From NCBI GenBank assembly GCA_001600095.1, contig BCIX01000001.1, positions 3,683,198 through 3,747,197 on the forward strand: a stretch of DNA of 64,000 nt, written 5' to 3'. This document shows positions 22,603 to 33,110 of the stretch, one piece after another. The notes beneath the pieces were generated by a model that did no database searches, had not been told where the DNA came from, and saw only the letters and a list, made by a program, of their open reading frames with translations. Numbering within the stretch: position 1 is the stretch's first letter; every line of letters starts with the position of its first letter. This DNA comes from Bullera alba (Eukaryota > Basidiomycota > Tremellomycetes > Tremellales > Bulleraceae). Both the position numbers and the translations under genes were made by a program.

Positions 22603-23253
22603 ATGCTCCCCGCCTACAACTTTCTCACTGCCGTCGTGATCGCTGCCCTCCTGTCCCTAGTGTCGGCAGCTACCAGCCAAGAATGTCGCTCCGCGTCCCA
22701 GGATTACTCTCCCACTCTCATGTTCTGCTTCGGATCGAAAGATCCTAATTTCATGCGTGAGTCACTTCCCCGGTCCCCCACCCTACCCAAGACTCCATGC
22801 CCAGCCCCTCTAGGCAGCGTGTGGGTGTGCTGGTTGCTGACAGTATGTAGCCGCGCTGAAAGGGTACGACGAAGCCAATGCCTTTGTACCGTGCATCTGC
22901 GAGGGAAGCCGTGATGGCAGCTCACTGGGCGTTGAAAAGATGGACTCTGTGCTGGACTTTGCGTTGGGCTGATCAAACGTCCCAAAGAGGGTCAAGGGGG
23001 ATATCAAGGTGGGCTCCTTTCTCTCACTCTTACATTTCATCCCCTCTCTACCTCTCTGAGACATGGGAATCAACGCTGATCTCATCGTCACCCTCAGGCG
23101 GTGATGGACTTGTGCGCCACACAAGCGCAGAATGGAACGGCGAGAGCAGCGGAGAAATTTGCCCCGGTACCATATAAGTTAATCCCACAGGATCAGCTTC
23201 CTCGCCGACAGCTAAGATGGGCTCGGGGTGACTTTGCAGCCGGGCAGGAGTAG
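22603..23253 (+). CDS. Small secreted cysteine-containing protein, possibly interrupted by TGA
   Basis: The ATG at 22603 starts a clear signal peptide (hydrophobic FLTAVVIAALLSLVSA, likely cleavage after SAA). Exon 1 ends at 22756 and exon 2 starts at 22851 with consensus splice sites. The mature part contains FCFGSKDPNFM and FVPCICEGS. In exon 2 the frame meets TGA at 22970-22972 (codon 92). Yet the same frame continues as RVKGDIK, then across a good intron (donor GTGGGC after ATCAAG, acceptor CCTCAG) into AVMDLCATQAQNGTARAAEKF, stopping at 23253. Either the protein ends after 91 residues or an intron removes the TGA. Candidates are 22949-22987 (39 nt) or 22931-22987 (57 nt); both keep frame but have unusual donors. 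No family recognised; effector-like small secreted proteins look like this. Confidence 0.45.
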
Positions 23254-23819
23254 GTCGTGGAGACTGGGATGAGAATCATGAGAGGGAGTACTTTGTATTG
23301 TACGATTGGCTAGCAAGACCACAAATGCAAGGGTGTGATTTTGGCAGACGTACTCGCGGTTCAGACTCCCAACACTGGTCCCCTCCCCGGCCTTGGACTG
23401 CGACGACTGATCTACGAGAGCGGGAGCATGGCCAGATGAACAGTAGTATGTCGCATGCACATGATTGCCCGTTTGTCCCATGACAGATGGCAGGTTCGTA
23501 GAGTCGTTATATACAAAGTGAGGTGCTGTACTCTACATAAACAGTGTGGCCCGCATGGGGATTGTGCAGACCCTTTCGTGATCGTGGTCGTGATCGTGGT
23601 TGATGTCGTGAACATGAAGGAGCGTGAAAGTCGTGATTGGAAGACCTGTGTTGTAAGGAGTGTGTAGTCCTAGATAGGACCTCGGCCATTGCTAAGATGC
23701 CAAGGGTAGTCATACTGATGGGAGAACGAATCAATCGGTTCTCTGGAGACAAGTGTCAGTATTTCGACTTTACCTCGCTCCCATTTCGCTCGACGCTCAC
23801 CGATGTCTGAAATTGGATA
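23254..23819. other. Intergenic region between secreted-protein gene and CDC14
   Basis: Holds 3' ends of two convergent genes and a 2 x 12 bp tandem repeat (CGTGATCGTGGT) at 23577-23600. No gene supported. Confidence 0.5.
23577..23600. repeat. Tandem repeat, 2 x 12 bp
   Basis: Two perfect adjacent copies of CGTGATCGTGGT. Confidence 0.85.
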
Positions 23820-26557
23820 TTACGCCGCTCCTATCCTGCTCATGAGGTTTCTGAACCTTGGCGAGCTCATAGCCTTCTTCTCCTTGCTCCCTTCCTCGGC
23901 CTCTGTTCCGCGTCGCCCGACTTCCATCACCGGGCTGGGCCTCCTGACTGGAATCAAGCTCTTCTTGCCTATTGACATGAACCCTCCAGTCGAGGGTGGA
24001 GGCGAGCTTCGAACCGTCGGGGGAAGTGGTGGTAGTCTTGGTGTATGCTTCTCCCACTCTTCGAGTCTCCTCCTGCCCATAATCGGAGACGATACGGCAG
24101 CCACAGAGGGAAGAGTCGCCGAGGGCGGTGGTGTACGCAATTGCCCACCGGTTCTCCTTCCCGGACCCTGCTTGAGCACAGGTGAGGCGGTACTCCCGTC
24201 CATGACAATATCCTCCGAGTCGGCCGGGCTGGCTTCTCGACTTGGCGGAGGAGAGCTGAGGCCATGCTGACGAGACGATACACTCTGAGAAGAGGCGTTG
24301 TTGGGCGAGGCAGAGAGATCGAATCCCGGTCTCTTCTTGTGCGGTCGACCGCTATCGGAGACGTTGGTGGCCGAGGACTTGACGCTGGATGTTGACGAGG
24401 TGCGGTTAAGTGGCTGAGGGGGGATCTGGAGGGTAGCGGTCGATCGACGTTCCGTAGAGATGGTACTACTAGCGTGTGTATCGCTGGAAGATGACGATGA
24501 GGCGACAGGCCGGGTCAGAGCACGTTTGGTGCCTCGCATTTGGGTAGCTATCGGAGCGGGGGATATGATCTTTGGCGAGGCCTGTAATCGGGTTGCGTTT
24601 GTCGGCGAAACTGATGGGTGGATAGAGACAACGCTCTCGACTATCGACACTTGTGTACCAATCTCCACATACCGTTCTCCTGAAACAGTGCTAGGAGAGG
24701 ATATCGCTTTGACCGTTCCCTTCCTCGGCTGACCCATGGCATCACCGGCTTTGGGCATTGAAGATGTTCGCACCGCCGGCGAGCTAGATCTGGATCGAGT
24801 TGTCGATTCGTAGCGGACCTTGTCGGACGGTGACTTCGACCCCAGCTTGATTGTCACTTCCTCCAGAATCACACTCTCTTGTAGGCGTGATTGTCGCAAG
24901 GGCAACTTCGAGATGACCTCGTTGGGTGGTGTTGCCAGTGGGTTGACCGGCTCCACAGGGGTGATAGGAGTCGCATCCGCCAATTCCTCCATAAGCTTGT
25001 CACGAGCCGCCTATCACAGGTGGTTAGCAGTGCTGCAAAAGAGGACCAATTGGCAACAAGCTGACTCACCCAAGATACCCATTTCATCTGATTCGCCATC
25101 ATGTAATGCTGTTGTGGGCCAACCACCATCCCTGGCCTGACGATTCGCATGTAGGAGATTACCTCTTGCGCGGTAAACTGGTACTTGTAGATGAAGTATG
25201 CTGAGACGGTGATCAGAAGACAACCATTTGATCGCTGTCGAATCTCACTTACCTCCGATCAAAACTCCAGTCCGGCCCAGTCCAGCTTTGCAGTGCACCG
25301 CAACCTTCTGCTTCTTCACTTCGATAAACTCCTCTGCCAGTTTGATAAAGTCTCGAACAATCTGGTCCGACGGGTTGGAGCCATCGTCGAAATACATCTC
25401 CACGTGGTCCATGCCCAGGTCGAGGAAGTGTCGGCGGTCGTACCTAATACACGGGTCAGCTTCCAGCCAAAGTAGTTGGAGCCATAGCTCACAGTTCGTC
25501 ATTTAACCTCACTACAACGCCGACCTCCTGTTCTGTAAAGACCCGAAGCACAGACTTGAAGGCATGTGATGTCAATCGCTTCTTGGGGATCTCGATATTG
25601 CGGATCTTGGTGGTGGAGACATCCTCGCCATCTGATCCAGCTGAAGTCTCAGTAACTCTAACAGCGTCTAGCCAGGCATCTTCTACTGGGGAAGCAAATG
25701 GAATGAACGGTCCTAGAATGTTTAGATCACCGTTTCTAGCAAGTGGGAATCAGCTGGACGCCTCTCCGGCTCGCCTGCTAGCCACAGCAGACTCACTGGG
25801 GCCGCTCATAGTAGCGATATATCTTGATGTCCATGTCTACCATATTCAAAAGACCGATTTGAAGCGCCTTGTCCATGCCAAACAAGCAGTCCTGGGGAGG
25901 GAATGAGCCCAGTCGCAGAGTGTGAAACGATTATTAGCTTACCTGGATGGATATGCCAAAATCGTGAATCCCGCTTCCGGCATCTCTGAATGGTAGTGCT
26001 TCGAAGTGAGCGACAGCTTGGAAAGCTTGAGCTGGTGTCGATTTGCCGATGATAATCTGGAGGAAGATGGATCAGTATAGCTGTCGCATGGGACGAAAGG
26101 CTTTCGACCTACCCAATATAATGCCACCATGAGAACCATATTAGCCTTTGTCTTTGGGTTCGGAGCAGTGTATAAGCAGAGTGGGTTGGTTTGTATCTTC
26201 CGTGACTAGACATAGACGAGAGTCAGAGCAAGTTTTTTTCGGATGGCCAGTCATCAACTCACGCTCAATTTATAATGCAGTTCCATGCAGGCCTCGAAGG
26301 TGTAAGAAAGATTGAGTGGGCCGAAATCTTGGGCGAAGGAATCGTATCTCATGTGTTCGTCCACTAGGTCATGTCAGTGGTGCTTGCTTTCCTAGGACCG
26401 ATGTCGACTCACGCGAATACAGTTGGAGGGGTTTGCCATTGGTCGGATGGCAGAAGGGAATTCGATCATGACTCTGGATGTCTTTGGTGGTCAAAGTGGT
26501 GAAGACGAATTTTGAGGAGAAGGTAGCCACGGGGTGAGGCAGGTTCCTAAGCGACAT
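23820..26557 (-). CDS. CDC14: CDC14-family dual-specificity phosphatase
   Basis: Cell-cycle phosphatase that reverses CDK phosphorylation at mitotic exit and in cytokinesis. The ATG at 26557 begins MSLRNLPHPVATF. The N-terminal DSPn half reads DSFAQDFGPLNLSYTFEACM, the C-terminal catalytic half NGDLNILGPFIPFASP, VVVRLNDE, FLDLGMDHVEMYFDDGSNPS and the signature HCKAGLGRTGVLIG (Cys-x5-Arg). The general-acid Asp lies in the FDDGSNPS loop. It is followed by YQFTAQEVISYMRIVRPGMVVGPQQHYM, which I split here only to note that it is the family's typical C-lobe. A Ser/Pro-rich tail of almost 400 residues follows, with many SP/TP sites and KKRP basic patches. The catalytic core is complete over about eight exons. 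The long tail is likely regulatory (CDK sites, nuclear signals). Confidence 0.92.
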
Positions 26558-27839
26558 TGAGGACCGAGTCGACTATCGAGACGGGGAGGGAGGTTGAGGA
26601 GGACAGATTGGAAAGAGTAAGTAGTGAAGGAGAAGGAAGGGATATGAGTTGGCTGTTGAATCAAGGGTGTTTTAGCGGAGCAGGGTTGGCCGATATGATC
26701 TACTCTTTGGTGAGCTTTTGATGAATCTCTCTTCTAACGCTATGGATCATGAGCTGAAATATTGAAAATGAGCGTGAGTGAGAGAGGGTGTCTCGCTATT
26801 AGATGTGTCTCTGCAATCGAGTGAGGAGATTGGAAGCTACATAAGGACATGAGTGATTGCCATCATCCTCGTTGCTATGGCGCTTCCTCTCCCCCCTCTT
26901 CTCGGCCAGTGCCTCATGCTGCCTCGTGGCAACCTAACCTACTCCAAGCAATCGATCAAAGGACCCTCAAAACACAATAACGCAGCGATCAATGCGCAAC
27001 TCCGAGCGGAACCGGGGATCTCTCGCCGGCCGTTTCAGATTGTCTCGCCAAAACGTCAAAGCGCAGAGCGTTGAGCTCAGAGCTCAAATTGAAAAGACCA
27101 AAGCCTTCCAGCAGTCGGGCGGCTGTAGCAGGCTGTAGTGGAGTAAGCTGAATCCGATGTTAGGCATCGTGCAACCCTACGCGCATGAGGATGAGGCAGC
27201 ATCTTACGTCTGCTTCATGCCACGCCTGCGGCCGATCCAACTGGGACTTCGTCGACATGGTTTCCGGACCGTCTCGTTGAATCCGAAGAGGTCGCTGGCC
27301 ACTGAGCCAGTCACTGTCGCTCTTGATTCTTCACAGATACCGTAATAGATAGTACAGTAGTGTGTATCACAGCGTCAGACTACTGGAGTGCTGCTCGAAA
27401 CGGTCCACCTTGCTCTCAAGCTGGAGTCTTCACCCAAATGTCTGCTGGATGCATGATTGCCTCTTGGCAGCCAGCAGCAGCCAGCAGTCATCTTGGCGCG
27501 TTCGCGTAACCTCAGGGTTGTCCTTTGAGGGAATGACGTTAACAGCCAGCAGGAAATACGTCATCGATCCACGTCCTCCTCACCTCCCTGTTCGCAATCA
27601 TTTTCGCAGCACGAATGATTGTCTGCTGCGGTCACATTGCAAAGAAGTTGATCATTGACTGTCTACCTCGTCTCGCAAGCAAGGAGTCGTAGGCTACAGT
27701 CTACCTGTCAGCAGTGCTCCCTCACCTCTAGCTTCCAGCGCAAAGTGGTGAACCAACTGAACCCGATCACACCTGGGATTCGAGTGATTGGCTTCTACGA
27801 CTTTTATCACTACCACCCCTCATCACAAGACCGCTCAAC
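26558..27839. other. Long divergent intergenic region, CDC14 / SMP-C2 gene
   Basis: Almost 1.3 kb with no supported gene. It must contain two promoters. Purine-rich DNA at 26575-26640 on the + strand lies just upstream of CDC14. Three copies of CAGCCAGCAG are at 27468-27477, 27478-27487 and 27543-27552. Confidence 0.5.
27468..27552. repeat. Short direct repeats CAGCCAGCAG (three copies)
   Basis: Two copies are adjacent (27468-27487) and the third is 55 nt downstream (27543-27552). Function unknown. Confidence 0.7.
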
Positions 27840-30800
27840 ATGTCGTCCGGCAGCGAACCCCTGCCACAACTTCCAGAGGCCCCTCCATCTCGAGTCTACG
27901 GTCAAGGATACTCTTCCAACCATCCTGTACCCACAGTCCAGGGTTACAAAGAGGTGAAAGCTCAGCATGAAGAAGATGCCAAACAGTATGCCGAGATAGT
28001 TGCCCGTCGAGCTCAAGAACAGGAGGAAAGAGAAAAGCAGCGAGAGGCTGCGACCCAGCATTCTGACGAGAAGGACAAGAGCGAGAACAAGGAGGAGTAC
28101 CAGAATGTGTCAGACGAGAAAAACGCGGCGAAAACGCAGAAAGACAAGAAGGACAAGCCAGTCGCCAATCAAGCCGCATCGGAGAAGGCTAGGATGATGG
28201 ATCAGATGAATGCGAACAAGCAGAGACCCACCGACCGACAGGCTAAAGCAGATCATGGTGAACGAAGAGTCAGAGATCCCATCACTGGCGGTGAAATTGT
28301 AGTCAAAGATGCGGATCCAAAGGGTAAGTACAGAACCAAACCACAAGCGCTCATCTATGACATTGCTGATCCGAACTCCTCTACATAGATTTCGATGCTC
28401 ATACTCCCAAGACCACAGGCGGAAACATTCTCCATCACGTCTTCCCACCTCCCGTCAAAGCGAACTTGGACGTTCTCACGGGCAAGCTTCGAATGCTGCA
28501 GTATGGCTCTGCAGTCGGTCTTTTCGTCGTTTGGCTCTCTGTCGCTTGGGGCTCTGGCTTTTACAAGTTTATCTGGCGATCTATTCTTTGTTCGACCATC
28601 GGATTCGTCCTGATGACCGGAATCAGCATTGTGGAGCGAGGAATGGAGAAAGAAGTCGAGAGGATCAGGCAGGATTTGGGCCGACAGCGAGGACAGGCAT
28701 ACTCACCACCCATGCCAGAGAGTGTGGAGTGGTTGAACGGTCTCATCAAGCTCATCTGGGGCCTCGTTGATCCGTGAGTGTCCCGACTCAATACGGGAGG
28801 CAAAGGCTCACTCGCGGCTCAGCTCCCTGTTCATCTCCGTCTCCGACATGGTCGAGGACATCTTGCAGCAGTCTCTACCCGGCTTTGTCGATGCTGTTCG
28901 AATCACTGATCTTGGCCAAGGTACCAACCCCCTTCGAATCACCTCAATCCGAGCTCTGCCCGACCAACCGGGAGACGATGGATACCCCAAGACTTCTTGG
29001 ATCGACCAGGGCAACGACGTCACCAGCAAGGATACTTCCGGCAAGGACATCACCGAGGATCAAGCTGGCGACTACTACAACTTTGAAGTCGCGTTCTCAT
29101 ACGCCGCTTTGCCAGGACAGGGTGCTCACCTCCGAGCCAAGAACATCCACCTGCTCATCGAGTTCTTCATTGGAATGTACGACTGGCTTCATATTCCTAT
29201 CCCAATCTGGATCCAGGTCGAACAAATCTTCGGTATCGTCAGACTGAGAGTCCAATTCATCCCGGAACCACCTTACGTCCGAAACCTCACCTTCGCTCTT
29301 TGCGGTGTACCCGACGTTGAAGTCTCCGCAACCCCAATGTCCAAGAAACTGCCAAACATCCTCGACCTGCCATTCATCTCGAACTTCGTCAAGATGGGTA
29401 TTGCTGCGGGAACAGCCGAGCTCGCCGCACCAAAATCGATGACAATAAATCTGCAAGAGATGCTTTCGGGCGCGGCTCTTGGCGATACCAGGGCTATTGG
29501 TGTGTTCATCATCACCATCCACTACTGCGAAAACCTCTCCGCTCAGGACAACAACGGTAAATCGGACCCTTATGTCGTCCTCGCCTACGCCAAATTCGGA
29601 AAGCCACTCTACTCTACGCGAATCATCATTGGCGATCTCAACCCCGTCTACGAAGAGACATGTGTTCTGCTTCTGACTCAGGATGAGGTGCGATCGAAGG
29701 AAGACCTGTCGGCGATGTTGTGGGACAGTGACAAGATGTCAGCGGACGACCTCGTTGGACGTGTGCAGATCCCCGTCGAGGAACTCATGAAGAACCCCAA
29801 CAAGATGATCCGACGGGAGGACGGTCTCATGGGCTTCGAGGACGCCAACGAAATGCCAGGTGAGTCTAGCTTTTCCCCAGGTACATACACCCGCTGTGGA
29901 GCTAGTAGTGACAGGCTTGATCTTTTCCCTCCTCTCCCCTTGTGAATATCTCTCTTCCCCTGCTGATGCACAGGCAAAGGTAAACTCCACTGGTCTATCG
30001 GCTACTTCGACAAGGTGCCATTGAAGAAGGAATTCGAACGACCCCTGACCGCCGACGAGAAGAAGGCTCAACCCAACCCCGAAACCACCAAGACTGCGCC
30101 TGAAATGGAGATGATGCCACACGATGCCGCGCCCAACCCCGCCAAGAAGAATCTACCACCACCACCACCCGACGTGCAGAAGACCCGACCCGACCCTGCA
30201 TGGCCCTCCGGTGTATTGTCCATCATCCTTCATCAGGTCAACAACCTCGAGAGACAGAACCTGGAAGGCAAATCGGGCAAGAACAGAGAAGGCGAGGCAG
30301 GACAGGATACCGAGGAGGCCTCCGAACAGGCGGACAACTTACCCTCTGGTTATGGAGAATTCTTGGTCAACGACGATATGGTTTACAAGACTCGAGTGAA
30401 GCAGTACACGACCAACCCATACTTCGAGGCTGGTACGGAGATCTTCGTCAGAGACTGGGAGAACACGGTGGTGCGAGTCGTCATCAGAGACTCGAGGCTG
30501 CGAGAAGCCGATCCAATTTTGGGTGTCGTCAGTGTTCGTCTGTCCGAGGTGTTCGCCGAAGCAAGCAGTGTAACGCAGGTGTATGCTATCACCGAGGGAG
30601 TCGGATTCGGAAAGTGAGTCCTTCGCTACAGAATTTGGCAATGATGACTGACGTGTGTCACCAGAGCCAACATCTCCTTCGCGTTCCGAGGCATGCACGC
30701 TACTCTGCCACCCAACCTCCGAGGCTGGGATACCGGAACACTCGAGGTCAGCAACGTCTCATTCACCGCGGACGAGTCCAGTCAAGGCGACTTCGAGGCC

Positions 30801-31554
30801 AAAGCCACCAAGCTGCGAATCATCACTTCGGAGCAAGTCGAACAGCTGTCAAAGAAGGAAGCCGATGTGCAAGGGAGCACCGTCACCTGGGAGATGGACC
30901 AATTCCGACTACCAGTATACTCGCGATACCAATCGTCTGTCGTGTTCGAGCTCGGCAAGGACAGCAGTCTGGTATCTACGCTTGGTATCAAACCTAAGCC
31001 GGAAGCCATGGCCATCTTGTGGTTGCAGGACCTCACCGATGATATCGAGCAAGAGGTCAAATTGCCAGTCATCGTCTCCGAAGATTTCCCTACGGTCAGA
31101 CAAAACGTGATCAACGATCAAACGGCCAAACACCACGACTTCAAGATCGTCGGATGGCTGACAACGACGTTGAAGCTCGACTCTGGATTGGACGAGGATC
31201 ACGAGTCGTTGAGACTGAGCCAGGCCCGACGACACGCTCTCGAGGCATACGACCACATCGAGGGAGAGGCAGAGCTTGCTAAGAAACAAGCTACGTTCGA
31301 CGACGATGGTGTCATCGACAAGCACGAGCAGAAGGAGATTGACCGAGCCCACAAGAGGCAACTGGAGAGCAGAGGCAGAGGTCCGGCTCAGGTCAAAGCC
31401 TACAGAAGCGCGAAGTGGATGCTGAGAGGTGTCAAGGACAGACTTCCCACCCACAAGCCAACCACCAGAGAGCGTGAGTCCAAGTTGCGAGGTCCATTCA
31501 ATCTGATGAACATGCTGACCATGCTTCGTAGCTACCGTGCAAACCGAGGCTTAG
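27840..31554 (+). CDS. SMP and C2-domain lipid-transfer/tether protein, Mug190/tricalbin-like
   Basis: Likely ER-plasma membrane contact-site protein: tricalbin and Mug190 proteins anchor in the ER and carry lipids with an SMP domain. The N-terminal ~160 residues are charged and disordered (KDKSENKEEYQ). Two adjacent hydrophobic segments follow (SAVGLFVVWLSVAWGSGFY and SILCSTIGFVLMTGISI), a hairpin anchor. The SMP domain runs from SVEWLNGLIKLIWGLVDP through DAVRITDLGQGTNPLRITSI and AKNIHLLIEFF to PYVRNLTFALCGVPDVEVS. A C2 domain is clear at GVFIITIHYCENLSAQD with NGKSDPYVVLAYAK and DLNPVYEETCVLLL. A second, weaker C2 is at GVLSIILHQVNNLERQ and ADPILGVVSVRLSEV. The last exon is tiny and encodes PTVQTEA then stop at 31554. 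The gene converges with its neighbour, leaving only about 105 nt. Confidence 0.88.
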
Positions 31555-31659
31555 GCGGCATAAGTGGACAAAACTCTCCCATACACGATACTGGCGCAAG
31601 GGACACAGAAACATGTAGCAATTTGACGAAATGAGCTTTACTTCATGCATTACTTATCA

Positions 31660-32773
31660 CTAGTAATCGTCCATTAACTCGTCCTCGTCGTCGGCGAACA
31701 CACGCGGCGCCGCTGGCACCAGTACCTGGGCGATTGCGGGAGATGACCCTCTCATGTCGACGTCGATATCTGCTTGGGGGTCATTGTGCGCTAGTGTAGC
31801 AGACTGTTCAAGTCCATCTGCAGCCGAGGGTTGAGCAGCTGGAACCGCCTTTGGTTTGGGCGCCCTTCTTGCTGGTCGACGAGCGTCTTCGCTCTTTCTC
31901 GGTCTTGCAACCTTGGCCTTGGGCGGTTTGACGATTTCGTCTCCTTGAATTCCTGACAGGTCTCCATCTAAAGCGCCTGATTTCCTCGCTTTGCCGCCTT
32001 TGGCTCCTCCTAACGAAGCCCTCTTCTTCTGAGCGGCTGTCTCCTTCTTAGCGGGTTTGGCAGCAGATCCGTCCGCCGTTTGATAGGCGGGTTCGTCCAG
32101 ACTATCGCCCAGAACGGACTCTATGGCGGCAGCCGCCGAGCCTCGCGGTAGCCTTTCATTCTCCTCATCGGATGGGGTATAGTCTCGACCAGGCGACCCC
32201 TTGCGGAGCACACTGGGAAGTGTGGCACCATCTGGGGCCAGCTCGGAGTAGCTGTCGGTGACACTCAGCAGGCTATTCCAAAGGGAAGATGGTCAAGTGG
32301 CTGATGGCTCACATCTGCTCTGCACCATCTGGCAGACTTTGTCGATCTATGCCTTGCGCCAATTGCTCCGCTTTGAGCGCCAATGTAGGAGCAGACTTGG
32401 CCGTAGAGGCCCTCGCCTTCCCTTTGCCCTTCTTCGTAGTGGTAGATGGTCCTGCTGTGGCGCGACTCTGTGCTTCCTTGAGCTCGGTCATCCGCTGGAT
32501 GTTGTATTGAGTCTGGGCGATTTTCAAGGCTATCAAGTTGTTCTCCTATCAACGATATCAGAGAGCATTTCGAGCACATCTCGTGTCACGCACATCTTCT
32601 AACTTGTAGACTAGCTGCTTGATCACATTGTATCGGCCTGCCCACTCGTCAGTCTGGGTCATACCGTGGCGGGGTGCTGAGCATGACTCACGCTTGTACA
32701 CTCTGTCATCGCCCGGTTCATAGGGGATGTAGTGAGCGGCAACAGGGGCCGGCGATCTATGAGGCGATTCCAT
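31660..32773 (-). CDS. Nuclear-type basic/acidic protein with coiled coil, possible INO80 complex subunit
   Basis: I do not recognise this firmly. From the ATG at 32773 the exons read PVAAHYIPYEPGDDRVYKR, then YNVIKQLVYKLEDENNLIAL and KIAQTQYNIQRMTELKEAQ, a leucine/asparagine-spaced coiled coil. The tail is long, basic and Ala/Pro/Lys-rich (KKGKGKARAS, RPARRAPKPKA) and ends with an acidic DDEDELMDDY. The coiled-coil segment with its ENxLIALKxxxxxxxIxR pattern resembles the short conserved region of INO80F/TFPT and Nhp10-type INO80 subunits. That is only a pattern match. Open frame continues upstream of 32773 through a probable intron but has no ATG in phase, so the start could lie further 5'. 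It is divergent from the MCH1-like gene, with about 340 nt between starts. Confidence 0.6.
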
Positions 32774-33110
32774 CGTGGTCGGTACTGTGTTGTCTTCTAT
32801 TGAAGGAGCTTGCAATATACCGAACCATCGCTGCTCACCTCCTCGGGATCCCCTTGGCTTAACCAGCTGCAGCAGCTGCTCCTCGGATCGTGCGAAAGCA
32901 AAGCCCCGATGGCCGATCTCGCGGCGGCGGCGATAGCCGAGGGGTCCACAAGGCGTCAACTCAGTTGATGTCAAACGTCCTCGACATGTCCTGGACTCCA
33001 ACTCGTAAACAGTATCACTGTCACTATCAGGAAGGCATCGGCAGCTCGGCTAGAGGCTCCGAAATCTATCTGCGTGGCCGGAACAACCACCTGAGCGTAT
33101 CTCGCCCATC
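32774..33110. promoter_or_regulatory. Divergent promoter region, INO80F-like / MCH1-like
   Basis: About 340 nt between two start codons on opposite strands. Some of it may be 5' UTR or an unassigned first exon of the minus-strand gene; an acceptor-like site sits upstream of 32773. Confidence 0.4.

Noticed and set aside
26853..27074. Short + strand open frame between CDC14 and the SMP-C2 gene
   Set aside because: Non-ATG start, no conserved pattern and no splice context; treated as intergenic.
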